From: G965198795 sp965198795
Lineage (GTDB): Bacteria; Pseudomonadota; Alphaproteobacteria; Rhodospirillales; Casp-alpha2
Length of the DNA stretch: 64,000 bases
Direction: 5' to 3'
Assembly: GCA_965198795.1 (NCBI GenBank)
Contig: OZ240674.1
Location: forward strand, 992,001-1,056,000
The notes under the pieces are model-generated. The model ran no database searches and was not told the DNA's origin. It was given only the letters and a program-made list of their open reading frames with translations. Below are positions 27,185-35,975 of the stretch, one piece after another. A program made the translations under genes and the position numbers. Numbering within the stretch: the stretch's first letter is position 1; each line of letters begins with the position of its first letter.

Positions 27185-27577
27185 TCAGCCGCCGCCGAAG
27201 AAGGCTTTCAGATACGGGATGACCTCGACCAGCAGGATCACCCCCAGCATCCAATAGACGAGGTTGAATTTGCCGCTGAATCGTTCATCCAGCGCCAGGA
27301 TCTTGCCTTCCAGCCGCTCGACGTCGGCGTTCATCTTGCCTTCCAGGCCGATGAGCTTGCCTTCCAGCCGCTCGACGTCGGCCCTCATCTCGCCGCGAAG
27401 CGAGGTGATTTCCGATTGTATCTTGCCTTCCAGCCGCTCGATGTCGGACCTCACCTCGCCGCGAAATTCCATGAGGTCGGCTTTGGTCGCCATGCTTCCG
27501 CCCATGAACTCGGCGAGGGCCTCCACCTGGTCGCGGGTGAACCCGGCTTCTTCCAGTCTGAACGCGGGGACGGTCAT
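27185..27577 (-). CDS. Coiled-coil protein with C-terminal membrane anchor (DUF1640-like)
   Basis: A 130-residue protein; the ATG at 27577 has AGGAG about 11 bases upstream. Residues 1-30 contain EEAGFTRDQVEALAEFM, residues 35-100 a coiled coil built from repeats of DVERLEGK, and residues 105-125 one membrane helix (LVYWMLGVILLVEVIPYL). It resembles DUF1640/CCDC90-type proteins. The coding repeats are near-identical at DNA level at 27301, 27357 and 27420. It sits within two ~120-bp direct repeats. Confidence 0.8.
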   Translation of the reverse strand: MTVPAFRLEEAGFTRDQVEALAEFMGGSMATKADLMEFRGEVRSDIERLEGKIQSEITSLRGEMRADVERLEGKLIGLEGKMNADVERLEGKILALDERFSGKFNLVYWMLGVILLVEVIPYLKAFFGGG

Positions 27578-27751
27578 GCGGTCTGTTCTCCTTCCTTTCA
27601 CCTATATCAGTTTTCCGCGAAAAGGAAAGGGCGCCGCCGGGCGCGCCGCCCTTTTGCGCCATCGCCGCTTCCTGTTTTTCATGCCCGGATTCCCTTTCCG
27701 TCATTCCCGCGCTCTTACCCCGTTATTTCCGCTCCCGCTTTCTGTTTGTCA

Positions 27752-27874
27752 TTCCCGCGCAGGCGAGAATCCAGTCGGGCGGCGCGCGTTCCGGTTTGTC
27801 ATGAGTGATGGCTCATGAGTGACGGCCCGTGATCAAGCGGCGAAGGGCGCTCTGGACCCCCGCCTTCGCGGGGG
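27752..27874. repeat. Direct repeat, right copy (about 123 bp)
   Basis: The partner of 26877-27000; differs mainly by AGGCGAG for AGGCGGG and by a 2-base deletion in GGGCGCTCTGG. The rest of 27602-28010 holds no gene that I can support. Confidence 0.85.
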
Positions 27875-28010
27875 TGACGAGGTGAGGGGCTGCGGCCCCT
27901 CCCCGGTAAAACGTTCCACATCTGTCTGAACTTGCATACGTTCACTTGCCCCGGCGCGCCCGCACCGGCATTCTGAGGCGTCGAAACGAGACGGGTTCCA
28001 GGACGGGCGC

Positions 28011-28862
28011 TTGTTTGAAGAAGAGAAACAGCCGCTGGCGCTTACTATTCGCCGGGCCGGGATATTCTCGGGCGCGCTGCTTGTCGCCCGCCAGGCGCCC
28101 GCCATGCTGGACCTGATCGCTCACGCCGGGCACATGCTGACCAACGGCCTGGCCCCGGCGACGCCGGTAAAGGCCCATGAGGCGTTCGACGCGGACGAAC
28201 TGATGGCCCGGATCAGGGCGGTCCGGGCGGGCTTCCGGCAAGACACCGGGATTCGCGGTCTCGTTGAAACGTTGGCGGGCCAACTGGGCGGAGACCGGGA
28301 CGACGCCTATTTCGACAGCCTGAATCTCCGTATCGCGCCGCCCGCCGCGAACCTTCCCCGGCCCGCTTGCCCGCTGCCGCCCCACCGGGACAGTTGGGCC
28401 TCGAACCTCTATCAGCAAATCAACATCTGGGCGCCTATCGCACCCTTGAGCGCGAAGCGCACCATGGTGCTCTATCCCGATTGCTGGAACAGGGCCGTGG
28501 CCAATGACAGCGCGGCGTGGAATCTGGATGAGTTGCGGCGCCTCGCCCGCGAGGGTGGGCGGGCGGACTATCCAGACCTGCCCACGGCCATGGACGGCCA
28601 AGCGTTGGGCGTGCCCGCGTCTGTCCTGATCGAGCCCGGAGATGTGTTGCTGTTCTCCGGCACCCACCTGCACGCCAGCCTGATGGACGATCCGTCCGAA
28701 ACCCGGTTGAGCTTCGACACCCGCCTGGTGTTCGCCCGCGACGCGAGTGACGGGGCGGCGGCGCCAAACGTGGACGGAGAGGCCCTGCTCACAGCCTGGC
28801 GCTGGTTCAAGCGTTTGTCCGACGGCGCCGCTCTGGAGCCGCCGGGGCCGCGCGCGCGTTAA
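28011..28862 (+). CDS. PhyH-like Fe(II)/2-oxoglutarate dioxygenase
   Basis: About 283 residues with the non-heme iron facial triad: HRD (PPHRDSWASN, about residue 125) and the distal His in LFSGTHLHAS, plus the 2-oxoglutarate-binding Arg in TRLSFDTRLV. The start is uncertain: no ATG is available, the frame opens at 27930, and a TTG at 28011 is the best of the poor options. Substrate unknown. It is not clearly in an operon. Confidence 0.72.
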   Translation: MFEEEKQPLALTIRRAGIFSGALLVARQAPAMLDLIAHAGHMLTNGLAPATPVKAHEAFDADELMARIRAVRAGFRQDTGIRGLVETLAGQLGGDRDDAYFDSLNLRIAPPAANLPRPACPLPPHRDSWASNLYQQINIWAPIAPLSAKRTMVLYPDCWNRAVANDSAAWNLDELRRLAREGGRADYPDLPTAMDGQALGVPASVLIEPGDVLLFSGTHLHASLMDDPSETRLSFDTRLVFARDASDGAAAPNVDGEALLTAWRWFKRLSDGAALEPPGPRAR

Positions 28863-28971
28863 CCACAAATATACAAATGTTTATTTTTTGTACGCTTTTG
28901 TATTTATTTTGATCTTATGAATGATAAATACGCGGCGCGTTTGCGGGATGGTTCGTTCTTGTTTTGTACGG

Positions 28972-30402
28972 TTACTGGTTGGCGTAGGGGTTGCCGCCCG
29001 TGCGCAGATTCAGCCGCACCGGCACCCCCCGGAGATCGAAATCCTCGCGGAGCGCGTTAACCAAATAACGGGAATAGCTGTCCGGCAATTCAGCCGCCCG
29101 GTTTGAGAATACCGCGAAGGTCGGCGGCCGGGTCTTGGCCTGCGTGATGTAACGAAGCCGGATGCGCTTGCCGCCTTTGCCGATGGGCGGCGGGTGGGCC
29201 GCGGTCACCGCGTCCAGCCAGCGATTAAGCGCGCCAGTGGGGACGCGGGCGTTCCAGGCCTCGTAGGCGTCCTCGACGGCGGGCGGGAGCCTATCCAGAC
29301 CCTTGCCGGTGAGGGCGGAGCAGGTGATCACGGGAACGCCCCTCACCTGAGGCAGACTGGTCCGGAGACGGTCATTCAAGCGTTCGAGAGAGGCTTTGCG
29401 ATCCGCTGCGGCGTCCCATTTGTTCACGGTGATCAACAAGGCGCGGCCCTCATTGATTACCCGCCTCGCAATGGTCAGGTCCTGGCGATCAAGCACCGCG
29501 TCCGCATCCAGAACCAAAACCACGACCTGGGCGAAGTTGATGGCCCGGATGGTTTCTCCCGCGCTCAAGGACTCCACCTTGCCCGTTACCTTAGACCGTT
29601 TGCGCAGGCCCGCCGTGTCGATCAGGCGAAAGGGACGGTCGCCGGATCGCCAACCGACGGATATGGAGTCCCGTGTGATGCCGGCTTCCGGACCGGTCAG
29701 CAGCCGATCCTCGCCCAGCAACCGGTTGATCAACGTGGATTTCCCGACGTTGGGACGACCGACGATGGCGAGTTGGATTTCCTCGCCGTCCGGGCGGGCG
29801 CCGGGCGCATCCCTATTTTCCTTGGATGAGCTTTCCTCTTCATCCCCCAAACTGACGGCCGCGGTCCGTTCCATGGCGGCCAGAGCTTCCCTGTCCGCAG
29901 CCTCGGCCAAATCCCAATGGGGCTCCAGCGCGCCGTACAACTCGCCAAGGCCCTGGCCATGTTCGGCGGACAGCGCGACGGGTTCGCCAAACCCCAGGGA
30001 ATAGGCTTCCAGACGGCCGGCCTCGCTCCTGCGGCCCTCGCATTTGTTCGCGGCCAGGACGACAGGCGTTGATTGCGCGCGCAGCCAATCGGCGAAGTGT
30101 TCGTCCATCGGCGTCAGACCGGCTCGGGCGTCGATCAGCATGAGAGCCACATCCGCACCGGCCACGGCCCGTTCTGTTTGGCCCCTCATGCGGGCTTCGA
30201 GGGTGCCTTCCTCCGCTTCCTCCAAACCGGCCGTATCGATCAGAAGGAACTTCATATCACCGATGCGCGCCTCACCCTCGCGCCTGTCGCGCGTTACGCC
30301 CGGCGCGCCGTCAACGATTGCGAGGCGTTTGCCGACCAGGCGATTGAACAAGGTGGACTTGCCGACGTTGGGACGGCCGATGATGGCGACGGAGAGCGGC
30401 AT
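28972..30402 (-). CDS. der: Ribosome assembly GTPase Der (EngA)
   Basis: A 476-residue protein with two consecutive GTPase domains: G1 motifs GRPNVGKSTLFN (about residue 8) and GRPNVGKSTLIN (about 217), NKCE and NKWD, then a KH-like C-terminal domain. It acts in 50S subunit maturation. The ATG at 30402 gives MPLSVAIIGRPN. An acidic linker (EEESSSKEN) joins the domains. It follows bamB by 17 bases, matching the enterobacterial order YfgM-bamB-der. Confidence 0.96.
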   Translation of the reverse strand: MPLSVAIIGRPNVGKSTLFNRLVGKRLAIVDGAPGVTRDRREGEARIGDMKFLLIDTAGLEEAEEGTLEARMRGQTERAVAGADVALMLIDARAGLTPMDEHFADWLRAQSTPVVLAANKCEGRRSEAGRLEAYSLGFGEPVALSAEHGQGLGELYGALEPHWDLAEAADREALAAMERTAAVSLGDEEESSSKENRDAPGARPDGEEIQLAIVGRPNVGKSTLINRLLGEDRLLTGPEAGITRDSISVGWRSGDRPFRLIDTAGLRKRSKVTGKVESLSAGETIRAINFAQVVVLVLDADAVLDRQDLTIARRVINEGRALLITVNKWDAAADRKASLERLNDRLRTSLPQVRGVPVITCSALTGKGLDRLPPAVEDAYEAWNARVPTGALNRWLDAVTAAHPPPIGKGGKRIRLRYITQAKTRPPTFAVFSNRAAELPDSYSRYLVNALREDFDLRGVPVRLNLRTGGNPYANQ

Positions 30403-30419
30403 ACGGGGCCCCCGCAAAA

Positions 30420-31799
30420 TCAGCGGTAAGCGACGAGTTCCGCGTCGTCCGTCAGGAAATAAACCGACTTACCGGCGGCGACCGGCGGCACGGAAACGCC
30501 GTCCGGCAACTCGACACGGCCGATGAAGCGCCCTGAATATGGCGAGAGCGCCCAGGCTTCGCCATGATTTCCGGCGATGATCAAGCGATCCGACGCCAGA
30601 AGCGGGCCGGTCCAGATGATCGGTTCCTCCTGATCCCGGGGGTTGGCGAACTGCGGCAAGGTTTGCACCCAATGCACGGCGCCGCGGTCCCGGCTGACGG
30701 CGGCCAACTCATTGTCGGAGGATAGAACGAACAGGTAATCACCGGCCACCCAGGGGCTTTCAACGCCGCCCGCGGGAAGGGTCCAGACGCGGCGTCCGGA
30801 ACGGAGGTCATAAGCGGCCATGACGCCGGCGTGGCTGATCGCGAACACGCGGCCCCGGTCGATGATCGGGCGGCCCCGAATGTGGGAAAGGCCGGAAACG
30901 ATGTCGGTTCGGTTGACCGACGCTAGGCTGTCCGCCCACAGCAGGTTACCGTTGTCCGCCCGGAGCGCGACCAACTCGCCAGATGAATACGCGGTCACCA
31001 CGACCCCCTTATCGACGGCCGGGCTGGCGCCCCCGAGAAGGGCCGCTGTTTCCGAAATGCCGGTGTGAGTCCACAAGTCTCCGCCTGTTTTGGCGTTCAA
31101 CGCAAATGTGCGATTGTCCAAAGTGACCACAAAGACGCGGCCGCCGCGCACGGTGGGAGCGGCCCGCATGGGAGCGCCGATGGTCTTACGCCAAATCTCG
31201 TCACCTGTCCCCGCGTCCAGGGCGACGACCTGACCGAACCCGCCGGACGCATAAACCACGCCGCCGTCCACGGCGACGGCGCCGGTGATGTGACCGTCGT
31301 CTTCTTCATCTGGGGTGATGTTCACATTCCAGATTTCATCACCGTCCTCCGCGCGCAGCGCGCGAATAACGCTCTCCGCGTCCATCGTATAAATAACACC
31401 GTCCGAGACGACCGGGGAACTCATCAGACGTTCTTCATCACTTTTGCCGGTGCCCACGTCGCGGCTCCAGGCTTCGGACAATCGCTCCGGAATTTCGATG
31501 TGGTGCATCGCATGATTCGCGAGCCCGCCCGCTTGCGGCCAGTTTGCCGTTGGGAAAGGGGCGGGCAGTAAAATTTGCTCTGAACGCGCCTCTGGGTCCA
31601 GAGAAATGCTGCGTTCGTTAAATAGTACGGGAACGCGTTCGCCTGGCAGTGGCGGCGCTTCGCGGTTAATGCCAAAAATTTCAGGAATGCCGCAGCCGCT
31701 CAACAGGGCGCTCAACAGGGCGCTCAACAGGGCGCTCAGCAAGAGCGGCGCGCCGGCGCCGGCCTTCACGTTCTTTGGTATGTCTCGCCGGGCTGTCAT
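30420..31799 (-). CDS. bamB: Outer-membrane assembly lipoprotein BamB
   Basis: A 459-residue beta-propeller lipoprotein that joins BamA in inserting outer-membrane proteins. Repeated PQQ-like blades are visible (GVVYASGGFGQVVALD, GELVALRADNGNLLW). The ATG at 31799 has GGG 10 bases upstream and gives a lipoprotein signal with lipobox LLSGC (Cys36). Three exact 12-bp repeats (31699-31734) encode the Ser-Ala-Leu-Leu units in the signal. Confidence 0.93.
   Translation of the reverse strand: MTARRDIPKNVKAGAGAPLLLSALLSALLSALLSGCGIPEIFGINREAPPLPGERVPVLFNERSISLDPEARSEQILLPAPFPTANWPQAGGLANHAMHHIEIPERLSEAWSRDVGTGKSDEERLMSSPVVSDGVIYTMDAESVIRALRAEDGDEIWNVNITPDEEDDGHITGAVAVDGGVVYASGGFGQVVALDAGTGDEIWRKTIGAPMRAAPTVRGGRVFVVTLDNRTFALNAKTGGDLWTHTGISETAALLGGASPAVDKGVVVTAYSSGELVALRADNGNLLWADSLASVNRTDIVSGLSHIRGRPIIDRGRVFAISHAGVMAAYDLRSGRRVWTLPAGGVESPWVAGDYLFVLSSDNELAAVSRDRGAVHWVQTLPQFANPRDQEEPIIWTGPLLASDRLIIAGNHGEAWALSPYSGRFIGRVELPDGVSVPPVAAGKSVYFLTDDAELVAYR
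31699..31734. repeat. Three perfect 12-bp tandem repeats in the bamB signal peptide
   Basis: CTCAACAGGGCG repeated three times, followed by a degenerate fourth unit. On the coding strand each unit adds four residues (Leu-Leu-Ser-Ala). Slipped-strand changes would alter the signal length by four residues and keep the frame. Confidence 0.85.
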
Positions 31800-31844
31800 A
31801 CTGGCCATATCCCTTTGTTTCAAAATGGCGGATTCGGCCGCCGC

Positions 31845-32498
31845 CTATTGGAGAATGGTTAACAATTCCGTTGCGCGCAAGCGCATCCGCCGGGGCGCTT
31901 CGTCATCATCGGCGATTTCCTGAAAGTAGCCCCTGGCGGCAGTCTTGTCGTTCTCCTCCAAAGCTATGACGCCCAGCAACTCCCGGGCGCTGTGACGCCA
32001 CGCTTCGTTGGCGGCGTCCAGGGGCGCTAGGCGGCCTTTAAGCGCATCCAGGTCGCCTCCGGCGGACATCGTATGGATGGCCGTCAGGATCGCCGCATAG
32101 CCTTTGTAGAGTTCCGGCGTTTCCGCGGCGCCGGAAATGGCGCGAAACGCATCCGCAGCGCCTTCGTGGTCCCCTTGAGCGGCAAGCAGGCCCGCTTCCT
32201 CGAACCGCGCCAGCAGACCGTAGCCGCCTTTCAGGTTCCGCAACGTCTCAATGGCCTGTAACGCCCTGGCTGGGGCGCTCTCGGCGATTTGTTGGGCGGA
32301 GAACAGAATCTGTCCCAAGCGTTCCCGTTCCGCCCGGTCTTCTTGCTGCCGGTATTGCCAGCCAGCGACGCCCAGAACGATGGCGGCGCCCGCGACGATG
32401 AAGTAGCTTCCGTAGCGTTTCCAGACCTTCAAGGCCCGCTCCTGGCGCATCTCTTCCTCAATTTCGCGCAACAGAAGATCGTCGTTTTCTTCGGCCAA
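31845..32498 (-). CDS. YfgM-like tetratricopeptide membrane protein
   Basis: A 217-residue protein: a short acidic cytoplasmic N-terminus, one membrane helix (YFIVAGAAIVLGVAGWQY), and a TPR-like periplasmic domain (Tetratricopeptide_9/DUF2133 type). The TTG at 32498 is preferred because GGAG lies about 8 bases upstream and gives LAEENDDLLLREIEEEMRQE, the family's usual beginning; an upstream ATG at 32597 has no such signal. YfgM is a chaperone partner of the Sec translocon; gene order with bamB and der supports it. Confidence 0.88.
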   Translation of the reverse strand: MAEENDDLLLREIEEEMRQERALKVWKRYGSYFIVAGAAIVLGVAGWQYRQQEDRAERERLGQILFSAQQIAESAPARALQAIETLRNLKGGYGLLARFEEAGLLAAQGDHEGAADAFRAISGAAETPELYKGYAAILTAIHTMSAGGDLDALKGRLAPLDAANEAWRHSARELLGVIALEENDKTAARGYFQEIADDDEAPRRMRLRATELLTILQ

Positions 32499-32705
32499 GG
32501 GAACTCTCCAGAACAAACAATCAGGGAATGAGGGACGCTCTTGCGGCGCCCGTCCGAGAAAGGCGGGCAAAATAATGTTATGCCGGGGAATTGGCAATTG
32601 CTAGGAATCGGGAGTATTATTTACGCCTCGTTAAGCGCCTCGCTCTTATAACCATGCTGCTGGGTTTGCGCCCGGCTGACGCCGCCGACTTGGGTGCCTG
32701 TGCGA

Positions 32706-33038
32706 ATGATCATGAGTTCTGTGCGGATTGCCGTCCTTCTAACCGCCGTTGGCGCGCTCAACGCCTGCGCCATCCTCTTGCCCGCCGAAGCCGTCTCGTT
32801 AAGCGCTACCGATAAGACTCTGGAAGATCATTTGATTTCAGTGGCCAGCGGCAAGGATTGCTCCGTTTTGCGCTATCAGCATGGACGGACATACTGCAAG
32901 GAAGACGAACTCAATCCCAGCTATGACGAACTTTATTGTTATCGTAATCTGGGCGGCGTCACATGCTACAACCGGCCGGCCTTCGACGGCTCTCAACCCC
33001 GGATCGGTAACGAAGGCGGCCAAGCGCCCGTTCAATAA
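32706..33038 (+). CDS. Small secreted lipoprotein of unknown function
   Basis: A 110-residue protein with a lipoprotein signal and lipobox LNAC (about residue 21). The mature part has four or five Cys (DCSVLRYQHGRTYCKEDE, YCYRNLGGVTCYN), compatible with two disulfides. Similar short lipoproteins are common in alphaproteobacteria, but I cannot name a function. Divergent from the YfgM-like gene. Confidence 0.8.
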   Translation: MIMSSVRIAVLLTAVGALNACAILLPAEAVSLSATDKTLEDHLISVASGKDCSVLRYQHGRTYCKEDELNPSYDELYCYRNLGGVTCYNRPAFDGSQPRIGNEGGQAPVQ

Positions 33039-33353
33039 CCATTAAGCGCCCGGAATACCTGAACCATTGATTTCACATGCCGTTGCTTGTGAATTTCCAG
33101 GTTCGGGACTCATTGACCAAGATGAAAGATGACGGCGGCGGCGCATGTGGCGGCGTGGAAGGTACGAGCACGCCCGCCGCATCCGGCCGCGGCGCGCCGC
33201 CGGTCCTTGCGAGCTGGACACGGGGGGCGGGACACACACGGAGGCGGCGTCTATGGTTTCGATCGCCCTGCCCGGAATTCACCGGCGTCCCATCCCCGGT
33301 CTCCGCCCGGCGTCCCCGCCGTCCTGGACAAGACAGGATGGATCAGGGAAATT
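33039..33353. other. 315-bp region without a supported gene
   Basis: GC-rich reading frames exist on both strands but none has a ribosome site or recognisable domain. It separates the lipoprotein gene from the Sel1 gene. Confidence 0.5.
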
Positions 33354-34121
33354 ATGCGGCGTAAGCGCCCTCCGGTTCATGGATTATGCTTAAGAATGGC
33401 CGCCGCTAAATACTGTCTGCTTTGCTTCGCGATTTTCAGTGGAGCATATGCCGCCTGGTTTTTCTTTGCGGCGGGCGGGGAAGATCAGATGAGGATGGGC
33501 GCGGCTGGCTTTATCCGCACTGTGGAACTATTGGAGGCGGAGGCGGAGGCCGGGGACTCCAGCGCGTATCGCCAACTCGGGGATTTGTATCAGACCACCG
33601 CTATTGCTCCGGGGCGGAATAAACAAAAAGCGCTTGGCTTTTTTCGAAAAGGCGCCAAGAGCGGTGACCCGGAGGCGCAATATCAGCTGGGCCGGGCTCA
33701 TGCGATGGGCGTCTTGGTTCGCCAGGACTACGCCAAGGCGTCAAAGTGGTATCGAACCGCGGCGCTGTTGGGGGGTCACGCGGAGGCGAATTTCGCCTTG
33801 GGAGAGCTGTATTTCGCGGGACGGGGAGTGTTGAACGATCACGCCGAGGCGTTTCGGTTTTATGGCCGGGCGGCGGACCGCGGACATCCCGTCGCCCAAT
33901 TCCTGGTGGGGTTGATGTTCAAAGAGGGATTCGGGGTCCGTTCAAACCGGGTTGAAGCCCTGAAATGGATGAGGTTGGCGGCTGATCACGATGCGGATGT
34001 TGTAGCCCACAATCCGTCATACAATCCCAAGCGGACACGGAGAAAGTTGGAGCAGACCTTGAGCGCCACGCAACGCAACGAAGCCGCCAGGCTGGCCGCC
34101 TCGTTCAAGCCGAAGCGATGA
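33354..34121 (+). CDS. Sel1-repeat protein with N-terminal membrane anchor
   Basis: A 255-residue protein; AGGGA lies 7 bases before the ATG at 33354. A signal or anchor helix (CLLCFAIFSGAYAAWFFFA) is followed by four or five Sel1-type repeats (for example AQYQLGRAHAMGVLVRQDYA). Sel1 solenoids mediate protein-protein contacts. The last codon overlaps the next gene (ATGA). Confidence 0.85.
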   Translation: MRRKRPPVHGLCLRMAAAKYCLLCFAIFSGAYAAWFFFAAGGEDQMRMGAAGFIRTVELLEAEAEAGDSSAYRQLGDLYQTTAIAPGRNKQKALGFFRKGAKSGDPEAQYQLGRAHAMGVLVRQDYAKASKWYRTAALLGGHAEANFALGELYFAGRGVLNDHAEAFRFYGRAADRGHPVAQFLVGLMFKEGFGVRSNRVEALKWMRLAADHDADVVAHNPSYNPKRTRRKLEQTLSATQRNEAARLAASFKPKR

Positions 34122-34978
34122 ACGCGCCGATGAAACGCGCTCTTCGTTTGATCGTGCTTGAGGGTAATCCAGCCTCCATGTCGGAACGGCTCGCCGCCCT
34201 GGGGGCCGCGGCCAATGCGGAGATTTACGCCCGGAGCGTCCGCCATTTCGCGCCCGACGCGGATATTACCATCCTTCACCCGGCCGACGGACCGGCGTCT
34301 CTGCCCAAAGGCGTCGGCTGGTCCGATATAGACGGCGTTATCCTGGGCGGGTCGGGCTTGAACGTGACGTCGGCGTCTGACGAGCCCGAAATTCTGCGGC
34401 AGATTGACGTCATGCGGGCGGCCGCCGAGGCGTCCGTTCCCTTATTTGGCAGCTGCTGGGGATTGCAGGTCGCCGCCGTCGCCGCCGGGGGAGAGGTCGC
34501 TCCGTCACCCAATGGCCGGGAAGTTGGCGTCGCCCGCCGCATCAGGCTGACGGCTGGCGGAATGAGTCATCCCGTTTTTAAAGGAAAACCCGCCGTATTT
34601 GACGCGCCGTGCATTCATTTCGATGAGGTCGTCCGGCTGCCCGGTGGATCAACCGTCTTGGCGGATAACCATCACAGCGCCGTACAGGCGGCGGAAATTC
34701 CGATTGGGAACAGTACGTTCGCGGGGGTTCAATATCATCCGGAGTTTGACTTGGCGCACTTGGCGGCGCTTTACCGGCGCTTCGCCGAAGACCTGATCCA
34801 TCAGGGGTTGTTCGCCGGCCGCGCGGACGTTGACGACTACGCCCGGCGAACGGAGGAACTCGGGCGTTGTCCGGACCGGAGGGATCTGGCGTGGCAACTC
34901 GCGATCGACGCCGATGTGACGGATATCGACCGGCGTTGCCGGGAAATCGGCAACTGGGTGCGGAATATAGGCATGTAA
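34118..34978 (+). CDS. Class I glutamine amidotransferase family protein
   Basis: A 286-residue GATase1 domain protein with the nucleophile elbow GSCWGLQVAA and HPEFD, giving Cys and His of the triad. It hydrolyses glutamine or gamma-glutamyl substrates. The start overlaps the Sel1 stop by 4 bases. No synthase partner is adjacent, so it may act alone as a gamma-glutamyl hydrolase. Confidence 0.87.
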   Translation: MNAPMKRALRLIVLEGNPASMSERLAALGAAANAEIYARSVRHFAPDADITILHPADGPASLPKGVGWSDIDGVILGGSGLNVTSASDEPEILRQIDVMRAAAEASVPLFGSCWGLQVAAVAAGGEVAPSPNGREVGVARRIRLTAGGMSHPVFKGKPAVFDAPCIHFDEVVRLPGGSTVLADNHHSAVQAAEIPIGNSTFAGVQYHPEFDLAHLAALYRRFAEDLIHQGLFAGRADVDDYARRTEELGRCPDRRDLAWQLAIDADVTDIDRRCREIGNWVRNIGM

Positions 34979-35033
34979 ATTGATAAATCATCATAATTTC
35001 CACGCCCATTGCCGCATTCACCATCGCCGCGCC

Positions 35034-35268
35034 GCCGGGTATCGTTACAGGCTGCATCGAAAAGACCTGCCGGGAAGCCCGGACATCGTGTTTCCGGGCC
35101 GCCGGAAAGTCATCTTCGTTCACGGTTGCTTCTGGCATGGTCACGACTGTCCGCGCAGCGCGCGAGTCCCAAAAACGAACGCCCGTTACTGGTCACGTAA
35201 AATCGAACGCGACAGGGAACGCGACAGGCTTTCGCTTGAGGCGCTTGACAAGGCGGGCTGGCGCCATG
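35034..35268 (+). pseudogene. Very short patch repair endonuclease (vsr) fragment
   Basis: The core of Vsr is readable: GYRYRLHRKDLPG, SPDIVFPGRRKVIFVHGCFW and HGHDCPRS, including the catalytic Asp and His residues, ending at EALDKAGW. The N-terminal helix before it is degenerate and the C-terminal 30-odd residues are missing, the break coinciding with the end of an IS5-type transposase remnant. Vsr nicks T:G mismatches made by deaminated 5-methylcytosine and is normally paired with a Dcm-type methylase; none is present. Confidence 0.85.
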
Positions 35269-35750
35269 GACGGCCAACAGTACGGCCAACAGTCCCGCCG
35301 CGCCGGTGACGATGCGGCGTTTGCGGCCCTTGATCTTCTTTCCGGCGTCACCGCCCGAAACGCCGCCGCTTTGCGTGGTTTTGACGCTCTGGCCATCGGC
35401 CGCGCCCGCCGATGGACGGCCTCGCGGGCCGTGACCTCGCGGGCCGTGACCTCGTGGGCTGTGACCTCGTGGGCCGCCACACCAAGATAATGATTGATCG
35501 TGCGCGCAAGAGCGGTGTCGCGCCAATCGTGGAAATATCGCCGCGCCGTGGATACCGGCGGAAAGCTGTCCGGCGACACGCGCCACTGGCCCCTCGTCAC
35601 TGGCGCCCCGCCGAGGCCATGTACGGCGCCGCACCGGAAACGTCGCGCCGGCTCGCCGCGCGCGACCGGCCTGCGGGCTTCGCCGGCGGAAGAAACGGCT
35701 CGATATGGCCCCATTCCCCGTCCGCCGCCTGAAACGCGCGGGGCGGCGAA
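35268..35750 (-). mobile_element. IS5-family transposase remnant, frameshifted
   Basis: Minus-strand fragments in more than one frame match the IS5-group DDE transposase: FPPVSTARRYFHDWRD and ARTINHYLGVAAHE (from 35564), then DGQSVKTTQSGG and DAGKKIKGRKRRIVT (from 35391), ending near 35268 at LLAVHGAS. The N-terminal part (PPAKPAGRSR region) is also present. No intact reading frame or clean terminal repeats can be seen. It replaces the 3' end of vsr. Confidence 0.8.
35420..35479. repeat. Four tandem 15-bp units within the transposase remnant
   Basis: CCTCGCGGGCCGTGA twice, then CCTCGTGGGCTGTGA and CCTCGTGGGCCGCCA. On the minus strand it reads as repeats of Glu-Val-Thr-Ala-Arg/His, replacing the usual spacer of the transposase. 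Likely replication slippage after inactivation. Confidence 0.8.
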
Positions 35751-35825
35751 AACTGACAGCCGTGATAACGGACTCCACAGTTGTGACAGAGGTTGGCCAG
35801 GTAATTCAGATCGCCGTCCGTCGCG
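35737..35825 (-). pseudogene. Short tcuB fragment (Fe-S motif segment)
   Basis: About 88 bases nearly identical to 14165-14250 within tcuB. On the minus strand it reads DGDLNYLANLCHNCG then VRYHGCQFSPP, whereas the intact gene has ACYYDC; one motif Cys is thus lost. No flanking tcuB sequence is present, so this is a captured piece beside the IS5 remnant. Confidence 0.85.
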
Positions 35826-35975
35826 CCGCTTGCATGGCGCTCATATCGAGGCCCCCCATGCGCTCATATCAAGGACGAGTGATTTCAGTCCGCATCCCGC
35901 GCCTCCTCATTCGCCTTGATACAAACGAGAAAAGAACAACAGGCTGAAATCACTCACTTACTTTCGGATCAGGTT

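Noticed and set aside
35420..35479. Tandem units as a CRISPR array
   Set aside because: Units are 15 bp with no spacers and lie inside a transposase remnant.
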